This document shows positions 48,111 through 58,714 of a stretch of DNA of 64,000 nt, in pieces (the stretch's first letter is position 1; each line of letters opens with the position of its first letter). A program made the translations under genes and the position numbers. The DNA comes from Cryobacterium adonitolivorans (GTDB taxonomy: Bacteria > Actinomycetota > Actinomycetes > Actinomycetales > Microbacteriaceae), in the NCBI RefSeq assembly GCF_004402695.1, contig NZ_SOFL01000040.1, positions 1 to 64,000 of the forward strand, in the 5' to 3' direction. The notes under the pieces were generated by a model. The model was not told where the DNA came from. It ran no database searches and worked only from the letters and a program-made list of their open reading frames with translations.

Positions 48111-51070
48111 TGGCTACGAGCACTAAGTCGACCGGGCGTGCCCGCAGCACGCCTGCGCGCGGCACCGGAACGACCGCGCGAACCAAGGCCGGCAGCACCG
48201 CGACCCAGAAGACCGTAAAATTCACCCCGACCGTGACCAAGCCGGGCATCGCCGTACGCATCTGGATGGGACTGGCCCACGTCAGCGGCGGCGCCGCCCG
48301 CGCGCTCGGCCCCGAGCAGCTCTCCAGGGAGGAACGCCGCGACGGCCTGCCCTTCTTCCTCGTGCTGCTGTCCATCGCCGGCGCCGTGATCGAGTGGTTC
48401 CTGATCAACGACCCTGTGGCCCAGACCCTGGACGCCTGGACCTTCGGTGGGCTCTTCGGCCGGGTGGCCTTCGCCCTTCCGGTGATAATGCTGCTCTTTG
48501 CGATCTGGCTGTTCCGCAACCCCAGCTCAGTGCACGACAACGGCCGTATCGGCATCGGGCTGTCCCTGCTGCTGGTCACGGTGTCCGGGCTCTGCCACAT
48601 TTTCGGCGGACAGCCGGCGCCCAGCCAGGGCATGGAGGTCCTGGCCCTTTCCGGCGGCGTGATCGGCTGGATGATCGCGGCCCCGCTGATCTACCTGATG
48701 ACCACCGTTGGCGCGGCCATCGTCGTGATCCTGCTGCTCATCCTCAGCCTCTTCATCATCACCAAGACCCCGCCGAACAAGATCGGTGATCGCAGCCGCG
48801 AACTCTACGCGTGGCTGTTCGGTGCACCGCTGCCGGCCCCCGAGGAGCGCGCCGCCGCCAAGGAGATCCGCCAGGAGCGCATCCAGGCCCTCAAGACCAA
48901 GCAGATCGAACTCGACGGCCTCGACCCGGCCCACGACGACGAGACCGACGAGGGCGCCCTGCCCTGGTGGCGACGCAACACCAGCAAGCGCGAGGAAGAC
49001 CCCGACTTCAGCAGCGCCGTCTCCACTAATTCAAACGGCACTAATTCAAACGGCACTAATTCAAACGGCACCAATCCAAACGGCACCGACCATGAGGCTG
49101 ACCCGCCGGCGGCAGATCCGCTCAGCATGCTGCTCAACCACGGCGCGGATGCGGCCAAGGGCGGCTTCGACACCGCCCTCGAGTCACCCCAGCCGCCCGC
49201 TTCCCAGGACCACTACGGCACCGAGGTGCTCGAAGACCTGCTCAAGGCCGAGGAGGCCATCAAACGCTTCACCGGTGAAGTCGACGCGGTGCCGCACGCG
49301 ACGGGCCTTCAAGCCGACGACCCGGTCGGCCTTACCGAAGTGCTGCCGGGCCTGGACGACCTCGACGAGGCGGCCACGGCGGTAGACCGGTCCGCGACCG
49401 ACCTCGCCTTCGGCGAGCAGCCGAACCTGCCCTACGTGCTGCCCTCGTCCACGACCCTCACCGCCGGTCCGCCGGCCAAGGCCCGTTCCGCCGCCAACGA
49501 CGAGATCGTCAAGTCCATCACCGAGGTGCTCAGCCAGTTCTCGGTGGATGCCCGCGTCACCGGCTTCTCCCGCGGCCCGACGGTCACCCAGTACGAGATC
49601 GAACTCGGCCCCGGCGTCAAGGTCGAGCGGGTCACCGCCCTGAGCAAGAATCTCTCCTACGCCGTCGCCTCCAACGAGGTGCGCATCCTCTCGCCGATCC
49701 CCGGCAAGAGCGCCATCGGCATCGAGATCCCCAACACCGACCGCGAAATCGTCACCCTCGGCGACGTGCTGCGCTCGACCACGGCGACCAACAGCACCCA
49801 TCCGATGACCATCGGCGTGGGCAAGGACGTCGGCGGCGGCTTCGTCATCGCCAACCTCGCCAAGATGCCCCACCTGCTCGTGGCCGGATCCACCGGCTCG
49901 GGTAAGTCCAGCTTCGTCAACTCGATGATCACCAGCCTGCTCATGCGGGCCAAGCCCAGCGACGTGCGCATGGTCCTCATCGACCCCAAGCGCGTCGAAC
50001 TTGCCGCGTACGCCGGCGTGCCGCACCTGATCACCCCCATCATCACGAACCCCAAGAAGGCCGCCGAAGCGCTGCAGTGGGTCGTGAAGGAGATGGACAT
50101 GCGTTACGACGACCTGGCCAGCTTCGGTTTCAGGCACATCGACGACTTCAACAAGGCCGTGGTCAACAACGAGATCGTGCTACCCGCCGGCAGCGCCCGC
50201 AAGCTCAAGCCCTACCCCTACCTGCTGGTGGTCGTCGACGAGCTCGCCGACCTCATGATGGTGGCTCCGCGCGACGTCGAAGACTCGATCGTGCGCATCA
50301 CCCAGCTCGCTCGCGCCTCCGGCATCCACCTGGTGCTGGCCACCCAGCGGCCCAGCGTCGACGTGGTCACCGGCCTGATCAAGGCCAATGTGCCCTCCCG
50401 GCTGGCCTTCGCGGTGACCAGCGTCACCGACTCCCGGGTCATCCTCGACCAGCCAGGCGCGGACAAGCTGATCGGCCAGGGCGACGCGTTGTTCCTGCCG
50501 ATGGGCGCCTCCAAGGCCCTGCGCGTGCAGGGCGCCTGGGTCAACGAGGCCGAGATCGAACGGGTCGTCAAGCACGTCACCCAACAGGCCCGGCCCGACT
50601 ACCGGCCCGACGTCTCCGCCGAGGCGCCGCGCAAGGAGATCGACTCCGACATCGGCGACGACCTCGAGGTGCTGCTCGCCGCCGCCGAACTCGTGGTGTC
50701 CACACAGTTCGGCTCCACCTCGATGCTGCAGCGCAAGCTCCGCGTGGGCTTCGCCAAGGCCGGCCGCCTGATGGACCTGCTCGAATCCCGCGAGATCGTC
50801 GGCCCGTCCGAGGGCTCCAAGGCCCGCGACGTGCTCGTCACCGCCGAACAGCTGCCGAGCGTCCTGGCCAAGCTGCGCGGCTCCGACGCCGAGCACCACG
50901 CCGCCACCGCCCGCTCGCAGTTCGAGGAGTCCCAGCGGGCGCAGGCGCACGAGCCGGCAACGCCCGACCCGCGCTACGCCGACGACCCGGTGGCGAAGAT
51001 GAGCGAAGGGTACGCTGAGGACGAGGGCGACTCGGACGAAGACGCCTGGCAACTCACCGACAGGGAATGA
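48110..51070 (+). CDS. ftsK: DNA translocase FtsK
   Basis: 986 residues. A basic Thr/Arg-rich N-terminus leads to four membrane helices (about 80-220). An acidic linker carries a TNSNG repeat (about 306-325). The motor domain has Walker [14 protein letters not shown] (about 591) and Walker [13 protein letters not shown]. The gamma winged helix lies near 870-920 ([24 protein letters not shown]). It pumps chromosomes through the division septum and aids dimer resolution at dif. The start ATG 48110 is inferred from the leaderless -10 box. Its stop is 3 nt before pgsA. Confidence 0.95.
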   Translation: MATSTKSTGRARSTPARGTGTTARTKAGSTATQKTVKFTPTVTKPGIAVRIWMGLAHVSGGAARALGPEQLSREERRDGLPFFLVLLSIAGAVIEWFLINDPVAQTLDAWTFGGLFGRVAFALPVIMLLFAIWLFRNPSSVHDNGRIGIGLSLLLVTVSGLCHIFGGQPAPSQGMEVLALSGGVIGWMIAAPLIYLMTTVGAAIVVILLLILSLFIITKTPPNKIGDRSRELYAWLFGAPLPAPEERAAAKEIRQERIQALKTKQIELDGLDPAHDDETDEGALPWWRRNTSKREEDPDFSSAVSTNSNGTNSNGTNSNGTNPNGTDHEADPPAADPLSMLLNHGADAAKGGFDTALESPQPPASQDHYGTEVLEDLLKAEEAIKRFTGEVDAVPHATGLQADDPVGLTEVLPGLDDLDEAATAVDRSATDLAFGEQPNLPYVLPSSTTLTAGPPAKARSAANDEIVKSITEVLSQFSVDARVTGFSRGPTVTQYEIELGPGVKVERVTALSKNLSYAVASNEVRILSPIPGKSAIGIEIPNTDREIVTLGDVLRSTTATNSTHPMTIGVGKDVGGGFVIANLAKMPHLLVAGSTGSGKSSFVNSMITSLLMRAKPSDVRMVLIDPKRVELAAYAGVPHLITPIITNPKKAAEALQWVVKEMDMRYDDLASFGFRHIDDFNKAVVNNEIVLPAGSARKLKPYPYLLVVVDELADLMMVAPRDVEDSIVRITQLARASGIHLVLATQRPSVDVVTGLIKANVPSRLAFAVTSVTDSRVILDQPGADKLIGQGDALFLPMGASKALRVQGAWVNEAEIERVVKHVTQQARPDYRPDVSAEAPRKEIDSDIGDDLEVLLAAAELVVSTQFGSTSMLQRKLRVGFAKAGRLMDLLESREIVGPSEGSKARDVLVTAEQLPSVLAKLRGSDAEHHAATARSQFEESQRAQAHEPATPDPRYADDPVAKMSEGYAEDEGDSDEDAWQLTDRE
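49025..49084. repeat. 15-bp tandem repeat in the ftsK linker
   Basis: Four in-frame units of ACTAATTCAAACGGC (the fourth varied) encode TNSNG x4. The units are much lower in GC than the surrounding gene. Confidence 0.93.
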
Positions 51071-51073
51071 CCC

Positions 51074-51676
51074 ATGGCTACACCGCGCGACCCGGCCACG
51101 CCGTCCAACTGGAACCTGCCGAACATCATCACCATCGTGCGCATCCTGCTCGCGCCGCTGTTCTTCTTGATGCTTCTGTCCGACAACGGCGCCGACGGCG
51201 CCCTGCGCTGGTGGGCCGCCGTGCTCTTCATCGTGGCCATCGCCACCGACGGCGTCGACGGGGCCATCGCCCGCCGGTACAACCTGGTCACCGACCTGGG
51301 CAAGCTGCTCGACCCGATCGCCGACAAGATCCTCACCGGCGCCGCGCTGATCGGCCTGTCCATCCTCAACGAGTTGCCCTGGTGGGTCACCCTGGTCATC
51401 CTGGTGCGCGAGATCGGCATCACGGTCTTCAGGTTCGCCATGCTGCGCGACCGGGTCATCCCGGCGTCCCGCGGCGGCAAACTCAAGACCCTCGCGCAGT
51501 CTGTGGCGATCTCTCTGGCCCTGTTGCCGCTCTGGCTGGTCTTCGGCGACTGGATCAACTGGGTCAACACCATCACCATGACCCTCGCCCTGGTGCTCAC
51601 CGTGTACACCGGCATCGAATACCTCGTCGCCGCCCGCCGGGAGAACCAGCACGTCAAGCCGCCCGAAAATGCCTGA
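51074..51676 (+). CDS. pgsA: CDP-diacylglycerol-glycerol-3-phosphate 3-phosphatidyltransferase
   Basis: 200 residues, a polytopic membrane enzyme. The CDP-alcohol phosphatidyltransferase motif is complete: DGVDGAIARR, then GKLLDPIADK. It makes phosphatidylglycerol phosphate for membrane phospholipids. ATG 51074 is 3 nt after the ftsK stop. Its TGA (51674-51676) is overlapped by the first unit of a 16-bp repeat that leads into cinA. Confidence 0.94.
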   Translation: MATPRDPATPSNWNLPNIITIVRILLAPLFFLMLLSDNGADGALRWWAAVLFIVAIATDGVDGAIARRYNLVTDLGKLLDPIADKILTGAALIGLSILNELPWWVTLVILVREIGITVFRFAMLRDRVIPASRGGKLKTLAQSVAISLALLPLWLVFGDWINWVNTITMTLALVLTVYTGIEYLVAARRENQHVKPPENA

Positions 51677-51738
51677 GTCGATTCGTGCGTGAGTCGATTC
51701 GTGCGTGAGTCGATTCGTGCGTGAGTCGATTCGTGCGT
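51675..51738. repeat. 16-bp tandem repeat at the pgsA/cinA junction
   Basis: Four exact copies of GAGTCGATTCGTGCGT. The first overlaps the pgsA stop and the third and fourth supply candidate GTG starts of cinA. Because 16 is not a multiple of 3, each copy changes the frame between the two genes. Confidence 0.97.
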
Positions 51739-52257
51739 GAGCCGACGGCCCGCCCGGATGCGGCGGCCGCCCTGGTCGCCGCCCTCACCGCCCGGCACCT
51801 CACCATCGCCGTGGCGGAGTCCCTGACCGGCGGGCTGCTCGTGGCCGAGCTCGTACGCATTCCCGGAGCATCCGCCGTCGTCAACGGGGGAGTGGTGGCC
51901 TACCAGACCCCGATCAAGCACACGCTGCTGGGCGTGGACGACGTGCTGCTGGCCGAGCATGGCGCCGTGCACCCCGAGGTCGCCAGGCAGATGGCCACCG
52001 GGGTGCGCACCGCGTTGGCGATCGAGGGGCGCCCGGCCGACATCGGCATCTCGACGACCGGGGTGGCCGGCCCGGACGAACAAGACGGCCAGAGTGTCGG
52101 CACGGTCTACCTGGGGCTGTCTTTCGGGGATAAAGTGCGGGCAATATCGGTCAGTCTCACCGGTGACCGCTCGGAGATCCGGGCGCAAACCGTCGCGTGC
52201 GCGATCGAAGCTGTGTGTCAGCTGATTGAAACCACAAAGCGCCGGATCGCGGAATAG
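51721..52257 (+). CDS. cinA: Nicotinamide-nucleotide amidohydrolase (CinA C-terminal type)
   Basis: 178 residues. This is the stand-alone PncC/CinA-C domain: AVAESLTGGLLVAELV, NGGVVAYQTPIKHTLLGV, and STTGVAGPDEQDGQSVGTVYLGL. It deamidates nicotinamide mononucleotide in pyridine-nucleotide salvage, and in actinobacteria it sits in the competence/recA cluster. The start is GTG 51721 or 51733, both inside the 16-bp repeat; an in-frame TGA at 51706 excludes earlier ones. No ribosome site is evident, so coupling to pgsA is likely. Confidence 0.9.
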   Translation: MSRFVREPTARPDAAAALVAALTARHLTIAVAESLTGGLLVAELVRIPGASAVVNGGVVAYQTPIKHTLLGVDDVLLAEHGAVHPEVARQMATGVRTALAIEGRPADIGISTTGVAGPDEQDGQSVGTVYLGLSFGDKVRAISVSLTGDRSEIRAQTVACAIEAVCQLIETTKRRIAE

Positions 52258-52422
52258 TTCCAGTTACCGGTGGGTTACAGAACACATATTCACAAGAAAA
52301 GTCCAGTCATCCTCGATAATCTGAGGTGTCGGATGGATAGAGTACTGTTGGCCATCCGCCACACAAAACTGACCGGTTGAGTGGGCCCCAGCAGACTAGA
52401 CAGCACGAAGAAGGAGGTTCCG

Positions 52423-52731
52423 ATGATTCTTGTTCGTCAGGAAATCGGCGATGTGCTCAGGGACTTCCGCCTGCAGAAGGGTCGCACCCTGCGCCAGGTT
52501 GCGAGCAAGGCAAGTGTGGCCCTCGGCTACCTGTCTGAAGTGGAACGCGGTCAGAAGGAAGCCTCATCCGAGATTCTTGCTTCGGTCGCTGACGCGCTGG
52601 ATACACCGATTTCGGTGATCATGCGCGAGGTCGGCGATCGGCTGGCCGTCATCGAGGGAATCGATCGTTTCCCCGACACCGTACCCGACGAGCTGGTTGC
52701 CAAGTTCGACGCCAGCATGATGATGCGCTAA
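52423..52731 (+). CDS. clgR: ClgR-like XRE-family transcriptional regulator
   Basis: 102 residues. A helix-turn-helix of the XRE/Cro type (LRDFRLQKGRTLRQVASKAS, then LGYLSEVERGQKEAS, residues 9-45) is followed by a short acidic tail. By position (between cinA and recA) and sequence it matches ClgR, which activates clp protease and DNA-repair genes in Corynebacterium and Streptomyces. ATG 52423 has a strong AAGGAGG site 5 nt upstream. A 165-bp gap before it should hold its promoter, but no operator could be fixed. Confidence 0.85.
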   Translation: MILVRQEIGDVLRDFRLQKGRTLRQVASKASVALGYLSEVERGQKEASSEILASVADALDTPISVIMREVGDRLAVIEGIDRFPDTVPDELVAKFDASMMMR

Positions 52732-52798
52732 TCGGCCGTCTCCACGGCATTGCCGAACCGCGTATCGCCCGAATAGGTATTGCCCGAGTGAGCACCGC

Positions 52799-53020
52799 AT
52801 GCGATTGAGTGAGTTCCGCCAGGCTCTGAAAGACGAGTTCGGCGAGGGCTACGGCCGGGTGCTCACCCGGGATCTGGTCCTGGGTCCGCTCGGCCGGACC
52901 GCCGACCAGGCCCTCGCGGGCGGAGTCCCCGCCCGCGACGTCTGGTTGGCCCTCTGTGCCGAAACGGATGTTCCGCAGGGCCGCCGTCACGGCGCCGGGC
53001 TTCCTCCGGCCCGCAGCTGA
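52799..53020 (+). CDS. DUF3046 domain protein
   Basis: 73 residues. MRLSEFRQALKDEFGEGYGR and DVWLALCAETDVP are the start and end of DUF3046, a small actinobacterial family almost always found just upstream of recA. Its function is unknown. There is no clear ribosome site before ATG 52799. A strong hairpin terminator follows 47 nt after the stop. Confidence 0.88.
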   Translation: MRLSEFRQALKDEFGEGYGRVLTRDLVLGPLGRTADQALAGGVPARDVWLALCAETDVPQGRRHGAGLPPARS

Positions 53021-53067
53021 TCCGGTCGCGCCAGCAGCACCCAGACGGAAGCAAACCATGAGCCACC

Positions 53068-53095
53068 AACGGCCCGGCCCTCCAGCCGGGCCGTT
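53068..53095 (+). terminator. Intrinsic terminator between DUF3046 and recA
   Basis: Perfect 11-bp stem AACGGCCCGGC / GCCGGGCCGTT with a CCTCCA loop, then GCTCGTTTCT. It isolates recA transcription from the upstream genes. Confidence 0.88.
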
Positions 53096-53134
53096 GCTCG
53101 TTTCTGGAGAAGATTCCGACACACCGCACGATCG

Positions 53135-53150
53135 TCGAATGCGTGTTCGG
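53135..53150 (+). promoter_or_regulatory. SOS box (LexA site) in the recA promoter
   Basis: TCGAATGCGTGTTCGG matches the actinobacterial LexA site TCGAAC-N4-GTTCGA at 10 of 12 defined positions. TAGGCT at 53158-53163 could be the -10, with the box covering the -35 and spacer. The rest of the 336-bp gap 53021-53356 holds only the terminator and a long leader; I see no gene. Confidence 0.75.
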
Positions 53151-53356
53151 TTCTTGGTAGGCTCCTCCACAGTAGTAGTCGAAGACGGATTGTCCACCGT
53201 CGCGGTGTCTCCCGGCCAGTGTCGGGGGTGCTGCGTACAGTCGCATTCGTCAACGACAACAGCGCACCTGCCTTGTCGAGAGCGGTCGCCGGGGTCCTCC
53301 CGGTGGCCGAAACGACAGCCTATAGGCGCCACGCGCACGACCCAAAGGAGCACACC

Positions 53357-54499
53357 ATGGCATCAGCAGCAGACCGCGAGAAGGCACTCGACACCGCGCT
53401 CGCCCAAATCGACCGCCAGTTCGGCAAGGGCTCGGTCATGCGCCTCGGCAGCGACGAGCGCGCCCCCGTCGAGACCATCTCCACCGGGTCGATCGCTTTG
53501 GACGTCGCGCTCGGCATAGGCGGACTGCCCCGCGGCCGGATCGTGGAGATCTACGGCCCGGAGTCCTCGGGTAAGACCACGCTCACCCTGCACGCCATCG
53601 CGAACGCGCAGAAGAACGGCGGCATCGCCGCGTTCATCGACGCCGAGCACGCCCTCGATCCCGAATACGCCAAGAAGCTCGGCGTCGACATCGATGCCCT
53701 CCTTGTCTCCCAGCCCGACACCGGTGAGCAGGCGCTAGAAATCGCCGACATGCTCGTGCGAAGCGGCTCGATCGACCTGATCGTCATCGACTCCGTCGCC
53801 GCGCTCGTACCGCGCGCCGAAATCGAAGGCGAGATGGGTGACTCCCACGTGGGCCTGCAGGCCCGTCTGATGTCACAGGCGCTCCGCAAGCTCACCGGTG
53901 GGCTCAGCCAGACCAACACCACCATGATCTTCATCAACCAACTGCGCGAGAAGATCGGCGTGATGTTCGGCAGCCCGGAGACCACCGCCGGCGGCAAGGC
54001 GCTGAAGTTCTACGCCTCGGTGCGACTGGACATCCGCCGCATCGAGACCCTCAAGGACGGCACCGAAGCCGTCGGTAACCGCACCAGGGTCAAGGTGGTC
54101 AAGAACAAGATGGCGCCGCCGTTCAAGCAGGCCGAATTCGACATCATCTACGGCGTCGGCATCTCCCGCGAGGGCAGCCTGATCGACTTCGGAGTCGACC
54201 AGGGCATCGTCAAGAAGTCCGGCGCCTGGTACACCTACGACGGCGACCAGCTCGGCCAGGGCAAGGAAAACTCCCGCAACTTCCTGCTGCGCAACGCCGA
54301 CATGGCCAACGAGATCGAAACCAAGATCAAGAACAAGCTCGGCGTGGGCGCCGAGGGCAAGGCCGCAAAGAAGGCCACCGACGACGCCGCCACAGCGGCA
54401 GCGGCAGCTGCGGCCGCGGCAACGGGTGCGGCTACCGGCACCGACGGTGCCAAGGTCCCGTCCATCGCGTCCAAGGCCGCCGCACGCAAGGGCGCCTAG
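53357..54499 (+). CDS. recA: Recombinase RecA
   Basis: 380 residues with no intein. Walker [10 protein letters not shown], the DNA loops L1 ([20 protein letters not shown]) and L2 ([20 protein letters not shown]), and a C-terminal Ala-rich tail (AATAAAAAAAAATG) are seen. It pairs homologous DNA and activates LexA self-cleavage. ATG 53357 has AAAGGAG 7 nt upstream; the open frame upstream of it is leader. recX follows 5 nt later. Confidence 0.98.
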   Translation: MASAADREKALDTALAQIDRQFGKGSVMRLGSDERAPVETISTGSIALDVALGIGGLPRGRIVEIYGPESSGKTTLTLHAIANAQKNGGIAAFIDAEHALDPEYAKKLGVDIDALLVSQPDTGEQALEIADMLVRSGSIDLIVIDSVAALVPRAEIEGEMGDSHVGLQARLMSQALRKLTGGLSQTNTTMIFINQLREKIGVMFGSPETTAGGKALKFYASVRLDIRRIETLKDGTEAVGNRTRVKVVKNKMAPPFKQAEFDIIYGVGISREGSLIDFGVDQGIVKKSGAWYTYDGDQLGQGKENSRNFLLRNADMANEIETKIKNKLGVGAEGKAAKKATDDAATAAAAAAAAATGAATGTDGAKVPSIASKAAARKGA

Positions 54500-54504
54500 C
54501 CGTC

Positions 54505-55134
54505 ATGGTTCACTTCGAACCCTCGCGCGGTAAAGCCGGTGCCGGCTCGGCGGCCGACCGGGAAAGCCTCGCCCCGGTGACGTACCTGCCGGGGGCGAGC
54601 CCCGCGGAGCAGGCCGATGACGCCGCGGACGACGCAGCCGAGGAGCGCGAACACGCGGAGAAGCTGCTCCTGCGGCGGCTCCGCGGCCGGTCCCTCTCGA
54701 TCGTCGAGGCCCAGAAGCTGCTGCGGTCCACCGAGATCGACGAGGTGGCCGTGCAGGAGATCCTCGAACGCTTCACCGAGCTGCACTACCTCGACGAGGA
54801 GAAGCTCGCCGACCAGATCATGCACAGCCACCACGAACGCAAGGGCCTGGGCCGCAGCGGCGTGGGCGCCGAGATGCGCCAACGCGGGCTCGATGCCGAG
54901 TTGATCGCCGAGAAGCTCGAGGAGATGCCGGACGACGAGGCCGAACGGGCGACCGAACTGGCGCTCAAGCGCGTGCAGCAGCTGGACAGGTTCGACGATG
55001 CCACCATCGATCGCCGGCTCACCGGATTCCTGATGCGCAAAGGGTACGCCTCCTCGGTGGTGCGCGACGCCGTCAAGGCCGCTCTCGCGTCCCGGCGGGG
55101 TTCCGGCCGCGCGTCCACCGTGCGGTTCCGGTAA
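54505..55134 (+). CDS. recX: Regulatory protein RecX
   Basis: 209 residues. After an acidic N-terminal segment of about 55 residues come three helical RecX repeats (AEKLLLRRLRGRSLS, ELHYLDEEKLADQIM, then LTGFLMRKGYASSVV). RecX binds RecA filaments and limits recombination. It is 5 nt after recA and certainly co-transcribed. The N-terminal extension is longer than in E. coli RecX, as in other actinobacteria. Confidence 0.93.
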   Translation: MVHFEPSRGKAGAGSAADRESLAPVTYLPGASPAEQADDAADDAAEEREHAEKLLLRRLRGRSLSIVEAQKLLRSTEIDEVAVQEILERFTELHYLDEEKLADQIMHSHHERKGLGRSGVGAEMRQRGLDAELIAEKLEEMPDDEAERATELALKRVQQLDRFDDATIDRRLTGFLMRKGYASSVVRDAVKAALASRRGSGRASTVRFR

Positions 55135-55193
55135 CTGTGGGGTTCTTCGCTTCAGGTGAGACCGGTCGCGCGCACGCGTAAGCTGAGGTAACT

Positions 55194-56873
55194 ATGAGCA
55201 GCGTCACCGCACCGTCCCTCGCCACCCCGTCATCCCTCGACCCGTCGCCGCACAGCGCGACAGTGATCGCACCGTCCTCGGCGGCGAGGGATGACGAGGG
55301 CCGGGCCCGCACCTACGAGGTGCGCACCTTCGGCTGCCAGATGAACGTGCACGACTCCGAGCGGCTCAGCGGCTCCCTCGAGGCGGCCGGCTACGTCTCG
55401 GCGGCCGGCGCCGAGGCCGACATCGTCGTGATCAACACCTGCGCGGTGCGGGAGAACGCCGACAACAAGCTCTACGGCAACCTCGGTTACCTCGCCTCGG
55501 TGAAGCGCAAGCACGCCGGCATGCAGATCGCGGTCGGCGGCTGCCTGGCCCAGAAGGACAAGGCCACGATCCTGGCCAAGGCCCCGTGGGTGGACGTGGT
55601 GTTCGGCACCCACAACATGGGGTCGCTGCCCAGCCTGCTCGAGCGCGCCCGGCACAACGGCGAGGCCCAGCTGGAGATCCTGGAATCCCTGGAAACCTTC
55701 CCGTCCACCCTGCCGACCAAGCGCGACTCGAGCTACAGCGGCTGGGTCTCCATCTCGGTCGGGTGCAACAACACCTGCACCTTCTGCATCGTGCCCGCAC
55801 TCCGGGGCAAGGAGAAAGACCGCCGCCCCGGCGAAATCCTCGCAGAAATTCAGGCCCTCGTCGACGACGGCGCCATCGAGGTGACCCTGCTCGGCCAGAA
55901 CGTGAACTCCTACGGGGTGGAGTTCGGCGACAGGCTCGCGTTCGGCAAGCTGCTGCGCGCGGCCGGCCAGATCGAGGGACTCGAACGCATCCGCTTCACC
56001 AGCCCGCACCCCGCCGCGTTCACCGACGACGTCATCGATGCCATGGCCGAGACCCCCGCCGTGATGCCCCAGCTGCACATGCCGCTGCAGTCCGGCTCCA
56101 ACAGGGTGCTCAAGGCCATGCGCCGCTCCTACCGGTCCACCAAGTTCCTCGGCATCCTCGAGCGCGTGCGGGCGCAGATGCCCGACGCGGCGATCAGCAC
56201 CGACATCATCGTCGGCTTCCCCGGCGAGACCGAGGAGGACTTCCTCGAGACCATGCGGGTCGTCGAGGAGTCAAGATTCGCCACGGCCTTCACTTTCCAG
56301 TACTCCATCCGGCCGGGCACCCCGGCGGCCACCATGGCCGACCAGGTGCCCAAAGCCGTGGTGCAGGACCGCTACGAACGGCTGATCGCCCTGCAGGAGC
56401 GGATCTCCTGGGAAGAGAACCGCGCCATCATCGGCCGCGAGGTCGAACTCCTCGTCGCCAACGGTGAGGGTCGCAAGGATGCCGACACCCACCGGCTCAG
56501 CGGGCGCGCCCCCGACAGCCGGCTCGTGCATTTCGACGTGCCCGCCGGCTCCGGCCTGCCCCGTCCCGGCGATATGGTCACAGTGACCGTCACCCAGGCC
56601 GCACCGTTCCACCTCATCGCCGACTCCGTCGACCAGGCGCCGCTGCGCATCCGCCGCACCATTGCCGGGGACGCCTGGGACCGGGAGCAGGCCGAGTCCT
56701 GCGGGGTGCCCGCCTCGGCGGGGACGACCGGCAGCGCGGTCTCGTTGGGCCTGCCGACACTGCGGGTGGGCGGGCCCAGCCTCACCCTGTCCAACCTCAG
56801 CCAGCACGCCGCTACCGGGCACGGCGGCGCCACGACGATCCCGATCTACCCGGTCGACGACGCGGAACGCTAG
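55194..56873 (+). CDS. miaB: tRNA-2-methylthio-N6-dimethylallyladenosine synthase MiaB
   Basis: 559 residues. The N-terminal MTTase domain has cysteines in FGCQMN, INTCAV and VGGCLAQ. The radical-SAM cluster GCNNTCTFC lies near residue 190. A TRAM domain (about 420-490) and a roughly 65-residue extra C-terminal tail follow. It adds the methylthio group to i6A37 of tRNAs reading UNN codons, acting after MiaA, which is encoded 6 nt downstream. Start ATG 55194 has GAGG 6 nt upstream. Confidence 0.95.
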   Translation: MSSVTAPSLATPSSLDPSPHSATVIAPSSAARDDEGRARTYEVRTFGCQMNVHDSERLSGSLEAAGYVSAAGAEADIVVINTCAVRENADNKLYGNLGYLASVKRKHAGMQIAVGGCLAQKDKATILAKAPWVDVVFGTHNMGSLPSLLERARHNGEAQLEILESLETFPSTLPTKRDSSYSGWVSISVGCNNTCTFCIVPALRGKEKDRRPGEILAEIQALVDDGAIEVTLLGQNVNSYGVEFGDRLAFGKLLRAAGQIEGLERIRFTSPHPAAFTDDVIDAMAETPAVMPQLHMPLQSGSNRVLKAMRRSYRSTKFLGILERVRAQMPDAAISTDIIVGFPGETEEDFLETMRVVEESRFATAFTFQYSIRPGTPAATMADQVPKAVVQDRYERLIALQERISWEENRAIIGREVELLVANGEGRKDADTHRLSGRAPDSRLVHFDVPAGSGLPRPGDMVTVTVTQAAPFHLIADSVDQAPLRIRRTIAGDAWDREQAESCGVPASAGTTGSAVSLGLPTLRVGGPSLTLSNLSQHAATGHGGATTIPIYPVDDAER

Positions 56874-56879
56874 GACCCG

Positions 56880-57788
56880 GTGCTCGTTGTCATCGTCGGA
56901 CCGACCGGTACCGGCAAATCCGAGCTGTCCCTGGACATCGCCGAACGGCTGATCACGGCCGGCCGGCCGGCCGAGATCGTGAACGCCGACGCGATGCAGC
57001 TGTACCGGGGCATGGACATCGGCACCGCCAAGCTCGCTCCCGCCGAGCGCCGCGGGGTCCCGCACCATCTGTTGGACGTGCTCGACGTGGCCGACGAGGC
57101 CACCGTCGCCCGCTACCAGGTGGAGGCCCGCGCCGCCATCGCCGGCATCATCGAGCGCGGCGCCGTACCCATCCTCGTCGGCGGGTCCGGCCTCTACGTG
57201 TCCTCCGTCGTCTACGACTTCCAGTTTCCCGGCACCGACCCGGTGCTCCGCGCCCGTCTCGAGGCCGAGCTCGTGGAGCAGGGCCCCGGCCTGATGTATG
57301 ACCGGCTGAAGGCCCTCGACCCCGGCGCAGCGGCCCGCATCGGCGCCAGCAACGGCCGTCGGCTCGTGCGAGCCCTCGAGGTCGTCGAGCTCACCGGGGC
57401 TCCGCACGCCGCGGTGCTGCCCGGCGACCCGGTCTACTGGATGCCCGCCGTCACGCTCGGGCTGCGCCTGCCACGCGAGGTCCTCACCCCGCGTCTGGAT
57501 GCCCGGGTAGACCGCATGTGGACGGCCGGACTCGTCGAGGAGGTGCGCGGCCTCATCCCCGCGGGACTGGAAGGCGGCGTCACGGCCAGCCGGGCCATCG
57601 GCTACGCCCAGGCCCTCGGCCAGGTGCGCGGCACCGTGTCGCAGGCGGATGCCGTCGAGGCGACCCAGCAACTCACCCGGCGGTATGCCCGTCGTCAGGT
57701 GAGCTGGTTCAAACGTGACCCGCACACCCACTGGATCGACGCCGACGACGCGGACCGCGTCGACCAGGCCGCCAGCCACCTGCCCTGA
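56880..57788 (+). CDS. miaA: tRNA dimethylallyltransferase MiaA
   Basis: 302 residues. The P-loop is GPTGTGKS (residues 7-14), then [17 protein letters not shown] and [10 protein letters not shown]. It transfers a dimethylallyl group to A37 of tRNAs, making the substrate of MiaB. It starts at GTG 56880 ([10 protein letters not shown]), immediately after miaB. dapF follows with its own leaderless promoter. Confidence 0.95.
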   Translation: MLVVIVGPTGTGKSELSLDIAERLITAGRPAEIVNADAMQLYRGMDIGTAKLAPAERRGVPHHLLDVLDVADEATVARYQVEARAAIAGIIERGAVPILVGGSGLYVSSVVYDFQFPGTDPVLRARLEAELVEQGPGLMYDRLKALDPGAAARIGASNGRRLVRALEVVELTGAPHAAVLPGDPVYWMPAVTLGLRLPREVLTPRLDARVDRMWTAGLVEEVRGLIPAGLEGGVTASRAIGYAQALGQVRGTVSQADAVEATQQLTRRYARRQVSWFKRDPHTHWIDADDADRVDQAASHLP

Positions 57789-57814
57789 CGCAAGAGCCTG
57801 TAGGCCCGAGTCCC

Positions 57815-57827
57815 TAAACTGGGACCA
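57815..57827 (+). promoter_or_regulatory. Leaderless promoter -10 box for dapF
   Basis: TAAACT (57815-57820), 6 nt before ATG 57827. Confidence 0.55.
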
Positions 57828-58708
57828 TGGGCATCGATCTCACGTTCACCAAGGGCCACGGCACCGGCAACGACTTCGTGCTGTTCGCCGACCCCGACGG
57901 CTTGCTGACGCTCACCCCGGAGCAGATCCAGGGCATCTGCGACCGCCAGTTCGGCGTCGGCGCCGACGGCATCATCCGCGCCGTACGCTCGGCCAACCTC
58001 AACGCGGGCGCCGCTGCCCTCGCCGAAGACGACGGCGCCGAATGGTTCATGGACTACTGGAACGCCGACGGCACGGTCTCGGAGATGTGCGGCAACGGCA
58101 TCCGCGTGTACACCCGGTTCCTGCTCGAACAGGGACTCGTCGACCTCGGCCCCGGCGACACCCTTCCGATCGGCACCCGCAGCGGCGTGCGCGACGTGCA
58201 GCGCAACGCCACCGGCTACCAGGTGGACCTCGGCCGCTGGCGGCTGGAGCCGGGGGAGACCCTGGTGCGTGCCAAGAACCTCGCCGTGGCCCGCCCCGGC
58301 CTCGGCATCAACGTGGGCAACCCGCACGTTGTGGTGGCCCTCGCCGACGAAGACGAGCTCGAGAGCGCCGACCTGACCTTCATCCCGCAGCTGGACCCCG
58401 AGCCCGCCGACGGCGCCAACGTGGAGTTCGTGCTGCCGCACGACCCGCTGGTCGTCGACGGCGTCGGCCGCATCCGGATGCGCGTGCACGAACGCGGCAG
58501 CGGCGAGACCCTCTCCTGCGGCACCGGCGCCGTCGCCGCGGCCCTGGCCACCCGGCACTGGGCCGGCCAGGGAGCGCCGAACCAGTGGCGCGTCGAGGTT
58601 CCCGGCGGTGTGCTGGGCGTGCGGATGTTCCCCACCGAAGACGGCGAGCACGTCTCGCTCTCCGGCCCCGCGACCTTAGTCTTCGACGGCACCCTCAAGC
58701 TCGCGTAA
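57827..58708 (+). CDS. dapF: Diaminopimelate epimerase
   Basis: 293 residues. The two catalytic cysteines are Cys88 (SEMCGNGIR) and Cys231 (LSCGTGAVA), with [10 protein letters not shown] at the N-terminus. It converts LL- to meso-diaminopimelate for peptidoglycan and lysine. It complements dapA and dapB earlier in the window. The gene ends 7 nt before a large palindrome shared with the 18.3 kb region. Confidence 0.96.
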   Translation: MGIDLTFTKGHGTGNDFVLFADPDGLLTLTPEQIQGICDRQFGVGADGIIRAVRSANLNAGAAALAEDDGAEWFMDYWNADGTVSEMCGNGIRVYTRFLLEQGLVDLGPGDTLPIGTRSGVRDVQRNATGYQVDLGRWRLEPGETLVRAKNLAVARPGLGINVGNPHVVVALADEDELESADLTFIPQLDPEPADGANVEFVLPHDPLVVDGVGRIRMRVHERGSGETLSCGTGAVAAALATRHWAGQGAPNQWRVEVPGGVLGVRMFPTEDGEHVSLSGPATLVFDGTLKLA

Positions 58709-58714
58709 CACTCT

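Noticed and set aside
51675-51738. 16-bp units considered as iterons or a plasmid/replication origin
   Set aside because: Only four copies, within an operon junction of housekeeping genes, with no replication protein nearby.
53219-53356. Upstream extension of recA
   Set aside because: RecA begins at MASAADREK with a good ribosome site; the upstream frame is leader and promoter DNA carrying the SOS region.
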